Positions 9,979 to 18,711 of a stretch of 36,597 nucleotides of DNA are shown piece after piece. The notes beneath the pieces are model-generated. The model worked only from the letters and a program-made list of their open reading frames with translations, made no database searches and was not told the origin of the DNA. Position 1 is the first letter of the stretch; the number at the start of each line of letters is the position of its first letter. Origin of the DNA: Bacteroidales bacterium (lineage in GTDB: Bacteria; Bacteroidota; Bacteroidia; Bacteroidales; Dysgonomonadaceae); the NCBI GenBank assembly GCA_012513315.1, contig JAAZCL010000346.1, forward strand, positions 1-36,597, written 5' to 3'. Made by a program: the position numbers and the translations under genes.

Positions 9979-10671
9979 ATGGCAAACGAAAAAAAATATA
10001 GCGCAGTAATTGTTGCCGGAGGAAAAGGCTACCGTGTGGGTGGAGAGCTACCTAAGCAGTTTTTGCCTATTAGTGGCAAGCCAATGCTCATGCATACTAT
10101 TAATGCTTTCTATCTGTTTAATAAAGAAATGCACATAGTAGTAGTACTTCCAAAAGAGTTCGTATCACTTTGGCAGCAGCTATGCAGCGAACATAATTTT
10201 GTTATTAACCATAGAATTGTAGTTGGAGGAGAAACTCGATTTCATTCGGTGAAAAATGGGCTCAAAGAAGTTGCCACTGAAGATATTGTTGCAATTCATG
10301 ATGGGGCACGACCGTTTGTTTCTCCTGAATTAATACTGATGTGTTTTAATGAGTCTTTTGAGGGTCAGTACGGAGTAATTCCGGTAATTGATGAGGTGAA
10401 TAGCGTACGCAGACTTACAGATAATGGTAGTGAAATAATAGATAGATCTCAACTCAAATTGGTTCAAACCCCTCAAGTTTTCCCTGCCCATTTATTAAAA
10501 AGTGCGTATGAGTTAGGTTATGATTCATCGTATACCGACGATGCTTCTGTTGCCGAGAAATATGGTGTAAATATAAAATTGGTACCCGGTGAATATACAA
10601 ATATTAAAATAACCACATCACTCGATATTATATTGGCAGAGCAAATAGATAAATATTTATCAAAACGATAA
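9979..10671 (+). CDS. ispD: 2-C-methyl-D-erythritol 4-phosphate cytidylyltransferase
   Basis: 230 aa; VIVAGGKGYRVGGELPKQFL, VAIHDGARPFV, TDDASVAEKYG. Confidence 0.94.
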   Translation: MANEKKYSAVIVAGGKGYRVGGELPKQFLPISGKPMLMHTINAFYLFNKEMHIVVVLPKEFVSLWQQLCSEHNFVINHRIVVGGETRFHSVKNGLKEVATEDIVAIHDGARPFVSPELILMCFNESFEGQYGVIPVIDEVNSVRRLTDNGSEIIDRSQLKLVQTPQVFPAHLLKSAYELGYDSSYTDDASVAEKYGVNIKLVPGEYTNIKITTSLDIILAEQIDKYLSKR

Positions 10672-10761
10672 GATTATCGCTGTTATACCCCTTTTTTCAT
10701 TAATTTGTTCGTAAAATTCAAAAACAACCTTCCATTTTGTCATTATATAGCATAAAATTAT

Positions 10762-10769
10762 TACTTTTG
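10762..10769 (+). promoter_or_regulatory. Putative -7 box TACTTTTG upstream of the Lrp/AsnC gene
   Basis: TAnnTTTG match; TTTG at 10736-10739 is 22 nt upstream as candidate -33. Confidence 0.5.
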
Positions 10770-10794
10770 TAGAAATATTACAAAAATGCTATAG

Positions 10795-11268
10795 ATGGAA
10801 AAAATTGATAAGCTAGACAGGCAGATTCTAGAGATTATTACTCAAAACGCACGTATTCCTTTTAGGGATGTTGCCGAACAGTGTGGAGTTTCACGTGCTG
10901 CCATCCATCAACGCGTTCAGCGTATGATAGAGAATGAAATAATAACCGGATCGGGCTATCATGTAAACCCCAAAGTGCTTGGTTATGCATCAAGTGCTTA
11001 TATTGGTGTTAAATTAGAGAAAGGCTCTATGTATAAGAATGTAATACCAGAGTTTGACAAAATACCTGAGGTTACAGAATGCCACTTTACAACAGGGCCA
11101 TACACACTACTTATTAAACTTTATGCACGCGACAACGAGCATCTTATGGATCTGTTAAACAATAGAATTCAGGAGATACAAGGCGTAGTAGCCACAGAAA
11201 CAATGATTTCACTTAGCCAAAGCGTGAAGCGTGAAATTCCGATAATGAAAGCAAAAGTTGAAAAATAA
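10795..11268 (+). CDS. Lrp/AsnC family transcriptional regulator
   Basis: 157 aa; LDRQILEIITQNARIPFRDVAEQCGVSRAAIHQRVQRM HTH plus RAM domain. Confidence 0.93.
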   Translation: MEKIDKLDRQILEIITQNARIPFRDVAEQCGVSRAAIHQRVQRMIENEIITGSGYHVNPKVLGYASSAYIGVKLEKGSMYKNVIPEFDKIPEVTECHFTTGPYTLLIKLYARDNEHLMDLLNNRIQEIQGVVATETMISLSQSVKREIPIMKAKVEK

Positions 11269-11300
11269 TTTATAGAGTACAATCTGCTTTAAAAAATTAA

Positions 11301-11338
11301 ATCCCTCAAGGTAAAAACTTGGGGGATATTTTTTTTAA
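11301..11338 (+). terminator. Rho-independent terminator after the Lrp/AsnC gene
   Basis: ATCCCTCAAG gtaaaaa CTTGGGGGAT, then a T-rich tail. Confidence 0.8.
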
Positions 11339-11611
11339 AAAATTAATCCAAAGCAAGCTAAATTTTATTAGTAATGCGCCAATCGTGCAGCTCGAATTTA
11401 TTGCCTCATCGATTCGATCGTGGTGCGTAGAAATTCCAGTCCATGTCCAGTTCATCTCCGTGCTTCGTCCTAACCTGGTCCTTACCATGCTCGGTTATTA
11501 ACGACAAAGCTTAGGAGTTGGTAAGGGCGAAGTACAGTTTATGAATGATTTAGGAAGTGGCTTGAGCAAACAATTAATTTCAGTGTAGCGTTGTTGCGGA
11601 TGAGCATTTAA

Positions 11612-11651
11612 AAAACAAAAAAAACACCTGAATAAAGTATATTCAAGTGTT
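11612..11651 (-). terminator. Rho-independent terminator downstream of tRNA-Phe
   Basis: Minus strand ACACTTGAATA tactt TATTCAGGTGT followed by TTTTTTTT. Confidence 0.75.
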
Positions 11652-11658
11652 CTTTTTG

Positions 11659-11731
<73 letters not shown>

Positions 11732-11827
11732 AACATTGCTTAAATTGCGAGTGCAAAGATAATCGCAATTTTGGTATTTGCAAAATATGAGTGATGAAAT
11801 TGTAAAAAAAAATCAAATATTTAATTT

Positions 11828-12862
11828 CTATTCACCAATTGGATTCCATCCTTGTGCTTTTAGTTGAATCTCGGCACCATCACGTGTAACCATATAACAT
11901 CCGTTTTCATGCTTTGTTATATGTCCCACAAGATGAACGCCTGTAATGTTGCTCATTTTGTCGTGCAAAGTAAGGGGAACGGTAAATAAGAGCTCATAGT
12001 CTTCACCTCCATTCAGAGCTACAGTTGCCACATTCATATTGAATGTCTCTGCCATTGCAGCAGTTTGGTAATCGATAGGGATGCGTTCTTCAAATAGATG
12101 GCACCCTACGTTGCTTTGTTTACAAATATGAAGCAAATCAGATGAAAGGCCGTCTGAAACATCTATCATGGATGTGGGTATGATATTATTAACCGTTAAT
12201 GCTTCAATGATATCTTTTCGTGCCTCAGGCTTCAACTGTCTCTCAAGGATATACTCTTTACCACCAAAGTCGGGTTGAAAAGCTTTGCCACTATCAGCAT
12301 CAAATACTGCTCTCTCCCGCTCAAGTAATTGTAAACCCATATAAGAAGCTCCTAAATCACCCGATACATAAATAAGGTCGGTTTCTTTTGCGCCATTGCG
12401 ATAAACAATTTTATCCTCCTCGGCTATACCGATACAAGTGATGCTAATAGTAAAGCCAGTTAAAGAGGAGGTTGTGTCACCACCAACAAGATCTACACCA
12501 TAAACCTCACAGGCGAGGTTAACGCCACTGTAAAATGTTTCTAGGTCCTCCACAGACATTCGTTTATCTATACCAAGCGACACAGTTATTTGCTGTGGTA
12601 TACCGTTCATAGCATATATGTCTGAGAAATTAACTACAGCCGCCTTATAACCTAGGTGTTTAAGTGGTGAGTATATAAGGTTGAAGTGAATACCCTCCAG
12701 TAATAAGTCGGTGGTTATAAGAGTCTGTTTACCAGTGTTATCAATTACCGCTGCATCATCACCTACACCTTTTATGGTTGTTTGCTGAGTAAGTTTAATA
12801 TCTTTTGTAAGGCGATCAATTAAACCAAATTCACCTAAAGTTGCTATCTCTGTTCTTTGCAT
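11828..12862 (-). CDS. thiL: Thiamine-phosphate kinase
   Basis: 344 aa; GEFGLIDRLTKD, GVGDDAAVID, DLVGGDTTSS, SMIDVSDGLSSDL. Confidence 0.94.
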   Translation of the reverse strand: MQRTEIATLGEFGLIDRLTKDIKLTQQTTIKGVGDDAAVIDNTGKQTLITTDLLLEGIHFNLIYSPLKHLGYKAAVVNFSDIYAMNGIPQQITVSLGIDKRMSVEDLETFYSGVNLACEVYGVDLVGGDTTSSLTGFTISITCIGIAEEDKIVYRNGAKETDLIYVSGDLGASYMGLQLLERERAVFDADSGKAFQPDFGGKEYILERQLKPEARKDIIEALTVNNIIPTSMIDVSDGLSSDLLHICKQSNVGCHLFEERIPIDYQTAAMAETFNMNVATVALNGGEDYELLFTVPLTLHDKMSNITGVHLVGHITKHENGCYMVTRDGAEIQLKAQGWNPIGE

Positions 12863-12870
12863 AATTATAG

Positions 12871-12924
12871 AAATAAAAAAGAGGTCGCTACAGTAATTTT
12901 AGTACTGTTGAATATCGACCTCTT
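12871..12924 (-). terminator. Rho-independent terminator of the purine nucleoside phosphorylase gene
   Basis: Outer stem AAGAGGTCG/CGACCTCTT plus inner ACAGTA/TACTGT; minus strand runs into TTTTTTATTT. Confidence 0.7.
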
Positions 12925-12944
12925 ATAGACTAGTTGATTAAATA

Positions 12945-13757
12945 TCAAATTTCTTGTACTATCGCACGCATAATCTCTGCCATTTTTGGCTGAGCAATTT
13001 TAGCTGCTATCTGCACCTCTTCGTGAGATACCTCAACTATTTTGCCAATAACACCAAGATCGGTAATGATTGAGAAAGCAAGAACCTTCATACCTGCATG
13101 ATTGGCTACAATAACTTCTGGCACAGTTGACATCCCAACAGCGTCACCACCAATAATACGTAGGTAGTTATACTCTGCAGGTGTTTCAAAAGTTGGACCT
13201 GTTAACCCCACGTATACACCATGCTGAAGCTTTATGTTCTTTTTATTAGCTATCTCCATAGCTTTTAGTCGCAACTCTTTATTATAAGCCTCGCTCATAT
13301 CAGGGAAGCGTGTTCCCAATTCTTTATAATTTTTGCCATGTAGAGGATGCTCGGGGAAAAGATTTATATGATCTTCAATAAGCATAATATCACCTACATC
13401 GAAGCTAGAATTCATTCCGCCTGCTGCATTAGATACAAACAGGTACTCGATATTAAGCGCTTGAAATACTCTAATAGGGAAGGTTACCTCTTTCATTGTG
13501 TAGCCTTCGTAATAGTGAAAGCGACCTTGCATTGCAAGCACCTTCTTACCACCTAGTGTGCCAATAATAAGTTTTCCGCTATGACCCTCAACTGTTGAAA
13601 CAGGGAAATTGGGTATCTCTGTATAAGGGATGTCGGTTTTATCCTTTATCTCATTTGCTAACTCACCCAGACCTGTTCCAAGGATAATTGCAGTATTTGG
13701 TATTTCACCAATTCTGCCTTTTAGATAATCAGCTGTTTGTTTTATTGTTTCTAACAT
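12945..13757 (-). CDS. punA: Purine-nucleoside phosphorylase
   Basis: 270 aa; IILGTGLGELANEI, VSTVEGHSGKLI, QGRFHYYEGYTMKEVTFPIRV, VSNAAGGMN, GPTFETPAEY. Confidence 0.94.
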   Translation of the reverse strand: MLETIKQTADYLKGRIGEIPNTAIILGTGLGELANEIKDKTDIPYTEIPNFPVSTVEGHSGKLIIGTLGGKKVLAMQGRFHYYEGYTMKEVTFPIRVFQALNIEYLFVSNAAGGMNSSFDVGDIMLIEDHINLFPEHPLHGKNYKELGTRFPDMSEAYNKELRLKAMEIANKKNIKLQHGVYVGLTGPTFETPAEYNYLRIIGGDAVGMSTVPEVIVANHAGMKVLAFSIITDLGVIGKIVEVSHEEVQIAAKIAQPKMAEIMRAIVQEI

Positions 13758-14826
13758 GTTCTACTATTTTTTTATTAAATGAAAATTTCTCTTGACTGTT
13801 TAAAAAAGTAACCTTTACTGGAATATAGTACATTTTCTTCTTAATCTCTTCTGAAAGGTAGTTAAGTGATCTAAACCGTACGGCATCTTTCTCAGTTGTA
13901 AGTATTACCTTATTCTCTTCATTTACCTCATCAATCATTTCTATGATTGAATCGATATCCCTTTTAGTGAAGTTATGATGATCGGGGAAGAATTTAGTGT
14001 AAAGATTATATGTTTTAAGTTCTAGTTTTCTTACCAGTGGTTCTGGTGAGGCTACACCTGTAACGAGGAAAACATGTTTTTTGAGTAAATTATTTAGCTC
14101 AAGCTGTTCATCATTTAGTTCTGGAAACACAGGTTTAATTTCCTCATAATCCAGAGTTGTAAAGTAGAGACTCTGAAATGGAAAAAGATCTAAGCCGTTT
14201 GAATATATCCTGAAATCGATGGGTTGTAAATCGGGATGACACTTGGTTACTAAAACAATTGATGCCCTGTTTTTTCCTTTTAGTGGTTCGCGGAGAAATC
14301 CAGAGGGTAATAGCTTGTCTTCATAAACCGGGCGATTGCTATCTACCAAAAGTATAGACAATGATGGTTGCACACTTCTATGCTGATAACCATCGTCAAG
14401 AAGTACCACGTCTGGGCGTTTATCTTCATCAAAAGTGAGCATTTTTTCTATAGCATTTACCCTGTTCTTATCTACAACTACCAAAACAGATGGGAATTTT
14501 TTCTTAATTTGAAGAGGCTCATCACCAGCATCTCTTACTTTTGAGTTTACTTCAACTATTTGAAAACCTCTGCTCTTGCGTTTGAAGCCTCTGCTGAGTA
14601 CAGCAACTTTGTATCTAGGAGATAATAAACTAATAAGATATTCTATATGTGGAGTTTTTCCGGTTCCTCCAACAGTTATATTTCCTACACAGATAACCGG
14701 TATATCAAATTTCTTTTGTTTAAGTATTTTTCTGTCAAATAGCCAGTTGCGGAAATTTATACCAATACCGTACAACCATGATAATGGTTGCAGGTAACGT
14801 CTTACTTCAACTACTGGTAATTCCAT
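13729..14826 (-). CDS. lpxK: Tetraacyldisaccharide 4'-kinase
   Basis: 365 aa; VGNITVGGTGKTPHIEYL, LSRGFKRKSRGF, GDEPLQI, LLDDGYQHRSV. Confidence 0.95.
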   Translation of the reverse strand: MELPVVEVRRYLQPLSWLYGIGINFRNWLFDRKILKQKKFDIPVICVGNITVGGTGKTPHIEYLISLLSPRYKVAVLSRGFKRKSRGFQIVEVNSKVRDAGDEPLQIKKKFPSVLVVVDKNRVNAIEKMLTFDEDKRPDVVLLDDGYQHRSVQPSLSILLVDSNRPVYEDKLLPSGFLREPLKGKNRASIVLVTKCHPDLQPIDFRIYSNGLDLFPFQSLYFTTLDYEEIKPVFPELNDEQLELNNLLKKHVFLVTGVASPEPLVRKLELKTYNLYTKFFPDHHNFTKRDIDSIIEMIDEVNEENKVILTTEKDAVRFRSLNYLSEEIKKKMYYIPVKVTFLNSQEKFSFNKKIVEHVRNNKTNS

Positions 14827-14829
14827 TAA

Positions 14830-16605
14830 TTATCTAATATTCAATTCGAAAGGTATACGTGCTTGTATATAATCTTGATCTTTAATGTTTTTGAGAAGCA
14901 TAAATAGCTCGAAGCTTTCTCCCAAGTAATTTTTAATTGTTTTGGCAGCAAGTTCTTCTTTGGCAGGGTTTAAAAGCTCTTCAATTGGTGAAGTTAATTT
15001 TGGATATTCAAATATAACATAACTTTTACCCAGGTTTGCCATATCAGCAGCTATTTCAATAGCTCTCTCAAGACCCCCAAGCTCATCAACAAGTCCTATT
15101 TCTTTTGCCTGGTTACCCGTCCAAACTCTTCCTTCTGCATATTGTGCCAATGTCTCTTTGTCCATATTGCGACCCTCAGCACATCGTGTCAAGAATAAGT
15201 CGTATCCGGCTTCAACATAATTCTGCATCAACTCCCTTTCTCTTTCATTAAAAGGGCGCGTGAGGTTGCCAAAATCAGCAAACTCGTTTGTCTTAACTGT
15301 TTCTGTATGAACTCCTATTTTGTTTGTGGTGCCTTCTAAATTGGGTATCATTCCAAAAATACCGATAGAGCCGGTAATTGTTGTGGGCTGTGCTACAATG
15401 CTATTTGCGTTACATGCAATGTAATAGCCTCCCGAAGCTGCCATATCTCCCATAGAAGCTATTACAGGTTTTTCGGCTTTTAAATCTTCAATTGCTTTCC
15501 AAATCTGTTCAGATGCATAAGCACTACCACCTCCTGAATTAATTCTAAAAACAACCGCTTTAATGTCATCATCATTTTTTAGCTTCTCTATTTCGTTTAC
15601 TAAATACTTATCCTGAATACCCGATGAGCCTGTACCAGAAGTGATATTGCCGTTTGCATAAAGAATAGCTACTGTGTTTTCTGTTTTAAGTACATTTTTG
15701 GTTTTTACAGACTTCATATTTGCTACTGTAGCAGATGGTATCTTTTTATCATCATCAATATCTAAAAGTTCTCTCAGGTAATTTTTCATCTCAGCTTCAT
15801 AAAGGAGGGTGTCTACTAAATTGGCTGATAAAAGATATTCTGTTGATTGAAGCATTGGCATTTCATTAGCCAAATTGTCTATCTGCTCGTCAGTGAGCGA
15901 TCTGGACATTGCAAGGTCGCTTCTCATAAAGCTCCAAGCATCATTTAGGTATGAGCTAACCTGTTCTCTGTTTGCTTCGCTCATCTCATTTTGGGTGAAT
16001 GGTTCTACGGCCGATTTATATGTTCCCACCTTAAAGATCTGCATATCAATGCCTAGTTTGTCTAATGCGTCTTTAAAGAAGATGGGTGTTGAAGATAGGC
16101 CATGCAGATCTAGCATCCCTTGTGGATTAATAGAGATTTTATCTGCAACAGATGCAAGATAGTAACCTCCCTGTGTATAGGTATCGGCATATGCTACTAT
16201 AAATTTGCCGTTTTCTTTAAAATTATTAAGCTCGCTCCTAATTTCTGCAAGTGTAGCCATTGATGCACTTAAGCTTCTTGAGTCTAGGTAGATACCTTTA
16301 ATGTTATCATTGCTTTTAGCTTTTCTAATAGCACTAACTATATCATTTAATCCCATGCTTGAAGGATACTGTGAGCTAAGTAATGATGTAAATGGGTCGG
16401 GCTCGGCAACTCTCTCTACTATTGTTCCATCTAGTTTAAGATTTAAAACGGAGTTGTCTTGGAGTAAGAACTTCTCAGAAGACATGGAGCTAAATACCGA
16501 ACCGGCTGCTCCAATAAACATAACCATTGCAATAATAGAAATTATGATCTGTGCAATGAGAAAACCCAAAGCTGATGCGATCATTACTTTTAGAAAATCT
16601 TTCAT
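14830..16605 (-). CDS. sppA: Signal peptide peptidase SppA, 67 kDa type
   Basis: 591 aa; N-terminal TM, INSGGGSAYASEQIW, MGDMAASGGYYIAC, TGSIGIFGM. Confidence 0.95.
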   Translation of the reverse strand: MKDFLKVMIASALGFLIAQIIISIIAMVMFIGAAGSVFSSMSSEKFLLQDNSVLNLKLDGTIVERVAEPDPFTSLLSSQYPSSMGLNDIVSAIRKAKSNDNIKGIYLDSRSLSASMATLAEIRSELNNFKENGKFIVAYADTYTQGGYYLASVADKISINPQGMLDLHGLSSTPIFFKDALDKLGIDMQIFKVGTYKSAVEPFTQNEMSEANREQVSSYLNDAWSFMRSDLAMSRSLTDEQIDNLANEMPMLQSTEYLLSANLVDTLLYEAEMKNYLRELLDIDDDKKIPSATVANMKSVKTKNVLKTENTVAILYANGNITSGTGSSGIQDKYLVNEIEKLKNDDDIKAVVFRINSGGGSAYASEQIWKAIEDLKAEKPVIASMGDMAASGGYYIACNANSIVAQPTTITGSIGIFGMIPNLEGTTNKIGVHTETVKTNEFADFGNLTRPFNERERELMQNYVEAGYDLFLTRCAEGRNMDKETLAQYAEGRVWTGNQAKEIGLVDELGGLERAIEIAADMANLGKSYVIFEYPKLTSPIEELLNPAKEELAAKTIKNYLGESFELFMLLKNIKDQDYIQARIPFELNIR

Positions 16606-16635
16606 AATGAGGATTTTTATATTTGAATATTAAAA

Positions 16636-16666
16636 CAAAAATAGATAAAAAAGAACGGCTATACAA
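16636..16666 (-). promoter_or_regulatory. Housekeeping-type promoter for sppA-lpxK-punA
   Basis: Minus strand TTG - 20 nt - TATTTTTG, matching the Bacteroidetes -33/-7 arrangement, about 30 bp before the sppA start. Confidence 0.5.
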
Positions 16667-16813
16667 TTTAAAATTACTCATTCTTAATTAATTTCATTTG
16701 GATAATTATTGTGATAACTGTAAATTTGGAAGCCCATAGTGGTTTATCATACTTTTTAGACAAATTCAAGCTTCTTAATAAATGGTAAATAGTGGTAAAA
16801 AAGAGGGTGGCGC

Positions 16814-16842
16814 GCAACGTTTTCTTCTTTAATTCATCTATA
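16814..16842 (+). promoter_or_regulatory. Candidate ECF-sigma promoter (autoregulatory)
   Basis: GCAACGTTTT (16814-16823) and CATCTATA (16835-16842), just upstream of the ECF sigma start; not the TAnnTTTG type. Confidence 0.45.
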
Positions 16843-16859
16843 TAGTAACTGCGATAAAA

Positions 16860-17426
16860 ATGGATGACTCGCAACTGATAATAGCGTGTAAGAAACAGAA
16901 CCGTGATGCACAGAAAGCATTATATGAGAAATATGCTCCTATAATGATGGCTGTATGCATTCGTTATACCGGGGATGGTGAGATTGCACGAGATTTGTTG
17001 CACGATGGGTTCATCAGGGTTTTTATGCAGATAGGCTCTTATTCGGGCAAGGGATCTTTTGAAGGATGGCTAAGACGCATATTTGTAAATTTAGCGTTGG
17101 AGAATTTCCGCAAGGAAAAAAAGAAACATCAGTTCATGGAAGAGTATAGTTATATACAAAACACTGAATCTGATTATGCAACAGAAAATTTACTTGAGAT
17201 TGAAGATATTCCTCGTGAAGAAGTATTAGAAATGATAAAATCACTTCCACCGGGTTATAGAACAGTATTTAACCTCTTTATATTTGAGGATATGTCACAC
17301 AGGGAGATTGCCGAAGAACTGGGTATAAGTGAAGCTTCTTCACGTTCACAGTTTTATAGAGCTAAAAGCCAGTTGAAGAAAAAGATTACAGCCATTATTT
17401 CAAAGAACAAACTAAGACAGCTATAA
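16860..17426 (+). CDS. RNA polymerase sigma-70 factor, ECF subfamily
   Basis: 188 aa; region 2 LLHDGFIRVFMQIGSYSGKGSFEGWLRRIFVNLALENFRK and region 4 LPPGYRTVFNLFIFEDMSHREIAEELGISEASSRSQFYRAK. Confidence 0.95.
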   Translation: MDDSQLIIACKKQNRDAQKALYEKYAPIMMAVCIRYTGDGEIARDLLHDGFIRVFMQIGSYSGKGSFEGWLRRIFVNLALENFRKEKKKHQFMEEYSYIQNTESDYATENLLEIEDIPREEVLEMIKSLPPGYRTVFNLFIFEDMSHREIAEELGISEASSRSQFYRAKSQLKKKITAIISKNKLRQL

Positions 17427-18691
17427 TGAATTCAGATAATGAAATAAAGAAGCAATTTAAATCGAAATTCGACGATTTTAAAGTTCCAATACCAGCTGAT
17501 GGATGGGACCAGATAGAGGAGTCGTTAAATTCGATTGTTGTTGTACAAAACAATAATGTTCGCAGGATTTGGCGAATTGTTGGTTCTGTAGCAGCTATTG
17601 CTGTTTTGATTATAGGAAGTTTGTTATTCTTAAAACCTCCAATTGTGCAGGAGGATGCATATATTTCTGATGCAACCGAAAAAACAAGTAGTGTTAAAGC
17701 GGATAAATCTGAATCTGTAAAACAGTCAAGCTCTTCAGTTATAGATAAACCAACTAATGAGGAGTTGTTTGTTACAAAAAGCAGTAATATAAATAAAAAG
17801 GTTGATTTCATTTTGGGAGCCAATAAAGAGATTGTTCTGGCTGAAGTATTGGAGACTCTGGCTGAAGTACAAGAAAGTTATGCTCAAGAAACAGCCTCTT
17901 TTGATATAACAGATGATAAAGTAATTGAGGAGATAACTTTAATCATACAGGAACAAGAACATTTATTAGCAGAGCAATTTGTTGAACGAGGTAACAATGA
18001 TTTAATTTTGTCTTTTGGAGGCAAGGGCGGTCTAACCTCTTTTTATCAGTCTATTAATACCCCAATGACATTGCGAAGCGCAACTGTTGCTAGTGATAAC
18101 CAGTTTTTAGACGAGTCGGAAAAAATGTTGTTTCAACAAAATATTTTAAAAGATAATATTGCCGAGATGGAGCACAATCAGCCAGTTTCATTTGGTGTAA
18201 CTGTTTCAAAATCAATAATTGAAGGTCTTTATTTAGAAACTGGACTAGTGTATTCATACCTCTACTCTAAGAGTAAAAACACCAGTGCTATTTTGCAAAA
18301 CCGCCAGACACAGAGCTTACACTATTTAGGCATCCCTTTAAATCTCAATTATAACCTGTTTTCTCTGAGAAATTTAAATGTTTATGCATCTCTTGGAGGA
18401 ATGATTGAGAAAGATGTTTACGGTAAATTTCGTGAGGAGGGTGAAGGCGAGTCAATTGATGATGAAATGAAATCTGAATTTTTGCGTAATGAAACTATTT
18501 CTCAGCGTAATCCTCAATTGTCTGTTAATGCTGGGTTAGGATTGTCTTATCCTTTATATAGAGATTTAAAGTTATACGGAAAGATAGGTGGAGCATATTA
18601 TTTTGATGCAAAAAATGATTTTAAAACCATATACTCAGATAGCAAAATTGTTATGGATTTGAGCATTGGTATTAGATATGAATTTAAATAA
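17426..18691 (+). CDS. Anti-sigma-like protein with TM helix and C-terminal outer-membrane beta-barrel (Dma-like)
   Basis: 421 aa; TAATG overlap with the sigma gene; short cytosolic N-terminus, TM IVGSVAAIAVLIIGSLLFL, periplasmic linker, then alternating beta-strands SFGVTVSKSIIEGLYLETGLVYSYLYSK...LSIGIRYEFK. Confidence 0.82.
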   Translation: MNSDNEIKKQFKSKFDDFKVPIPADGWDQIEESLNSIVVVQNNNVRRIWRIVGSVAAIAVLIIGSLLFLKPPIVQEDAYISDATEKTSSVKADKSESVKQSSSSVIDKPTNEELFVTKSSNINKKVDFILGANKEIVLAEVLETLAEVQESYAQETASFDITDDKVIEEITLIIQEQEHLLAEQFVERGNNDLILSFGGKGGLTSFYQSINTPMTLRSATVASDNQFLDESEKMLFQQNILKDNIAEMEHNQPVSFGVTVSKSIIEGLYLETGLVYSYLYSKSKNTSAILQNRQTQSLHYLGIPLNLNYNLFSLRNLNVYASLGGMIEKDVYGKFREEGEGESIDDEMKSEFLRNETISQRNPQLSVNAGLGLSYPLYRDLKLYGKIGGAYYFDAKNDFKTIYSDSKIVMDLSIGIRYEFK

Positions 18692-18711
18692 CAATAAAAA
18701 TAAATTAATTT

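Noticed and set aside
10725-10765. Second ECF-like promoter (ACAACCTTCCATTTTGTCATTATA) before the Lrp/AsnC gene
   Set aside because: Spacing between the CAAC and TCATTA parts is far too short, and a housekeeping TACTTTTG box is present.
13729-13757. 29-bp overlap between lpxK end and punA start
   Set aside because: Ordinary same-strand overlap in a tight operon; no sign of a dual-coding function.
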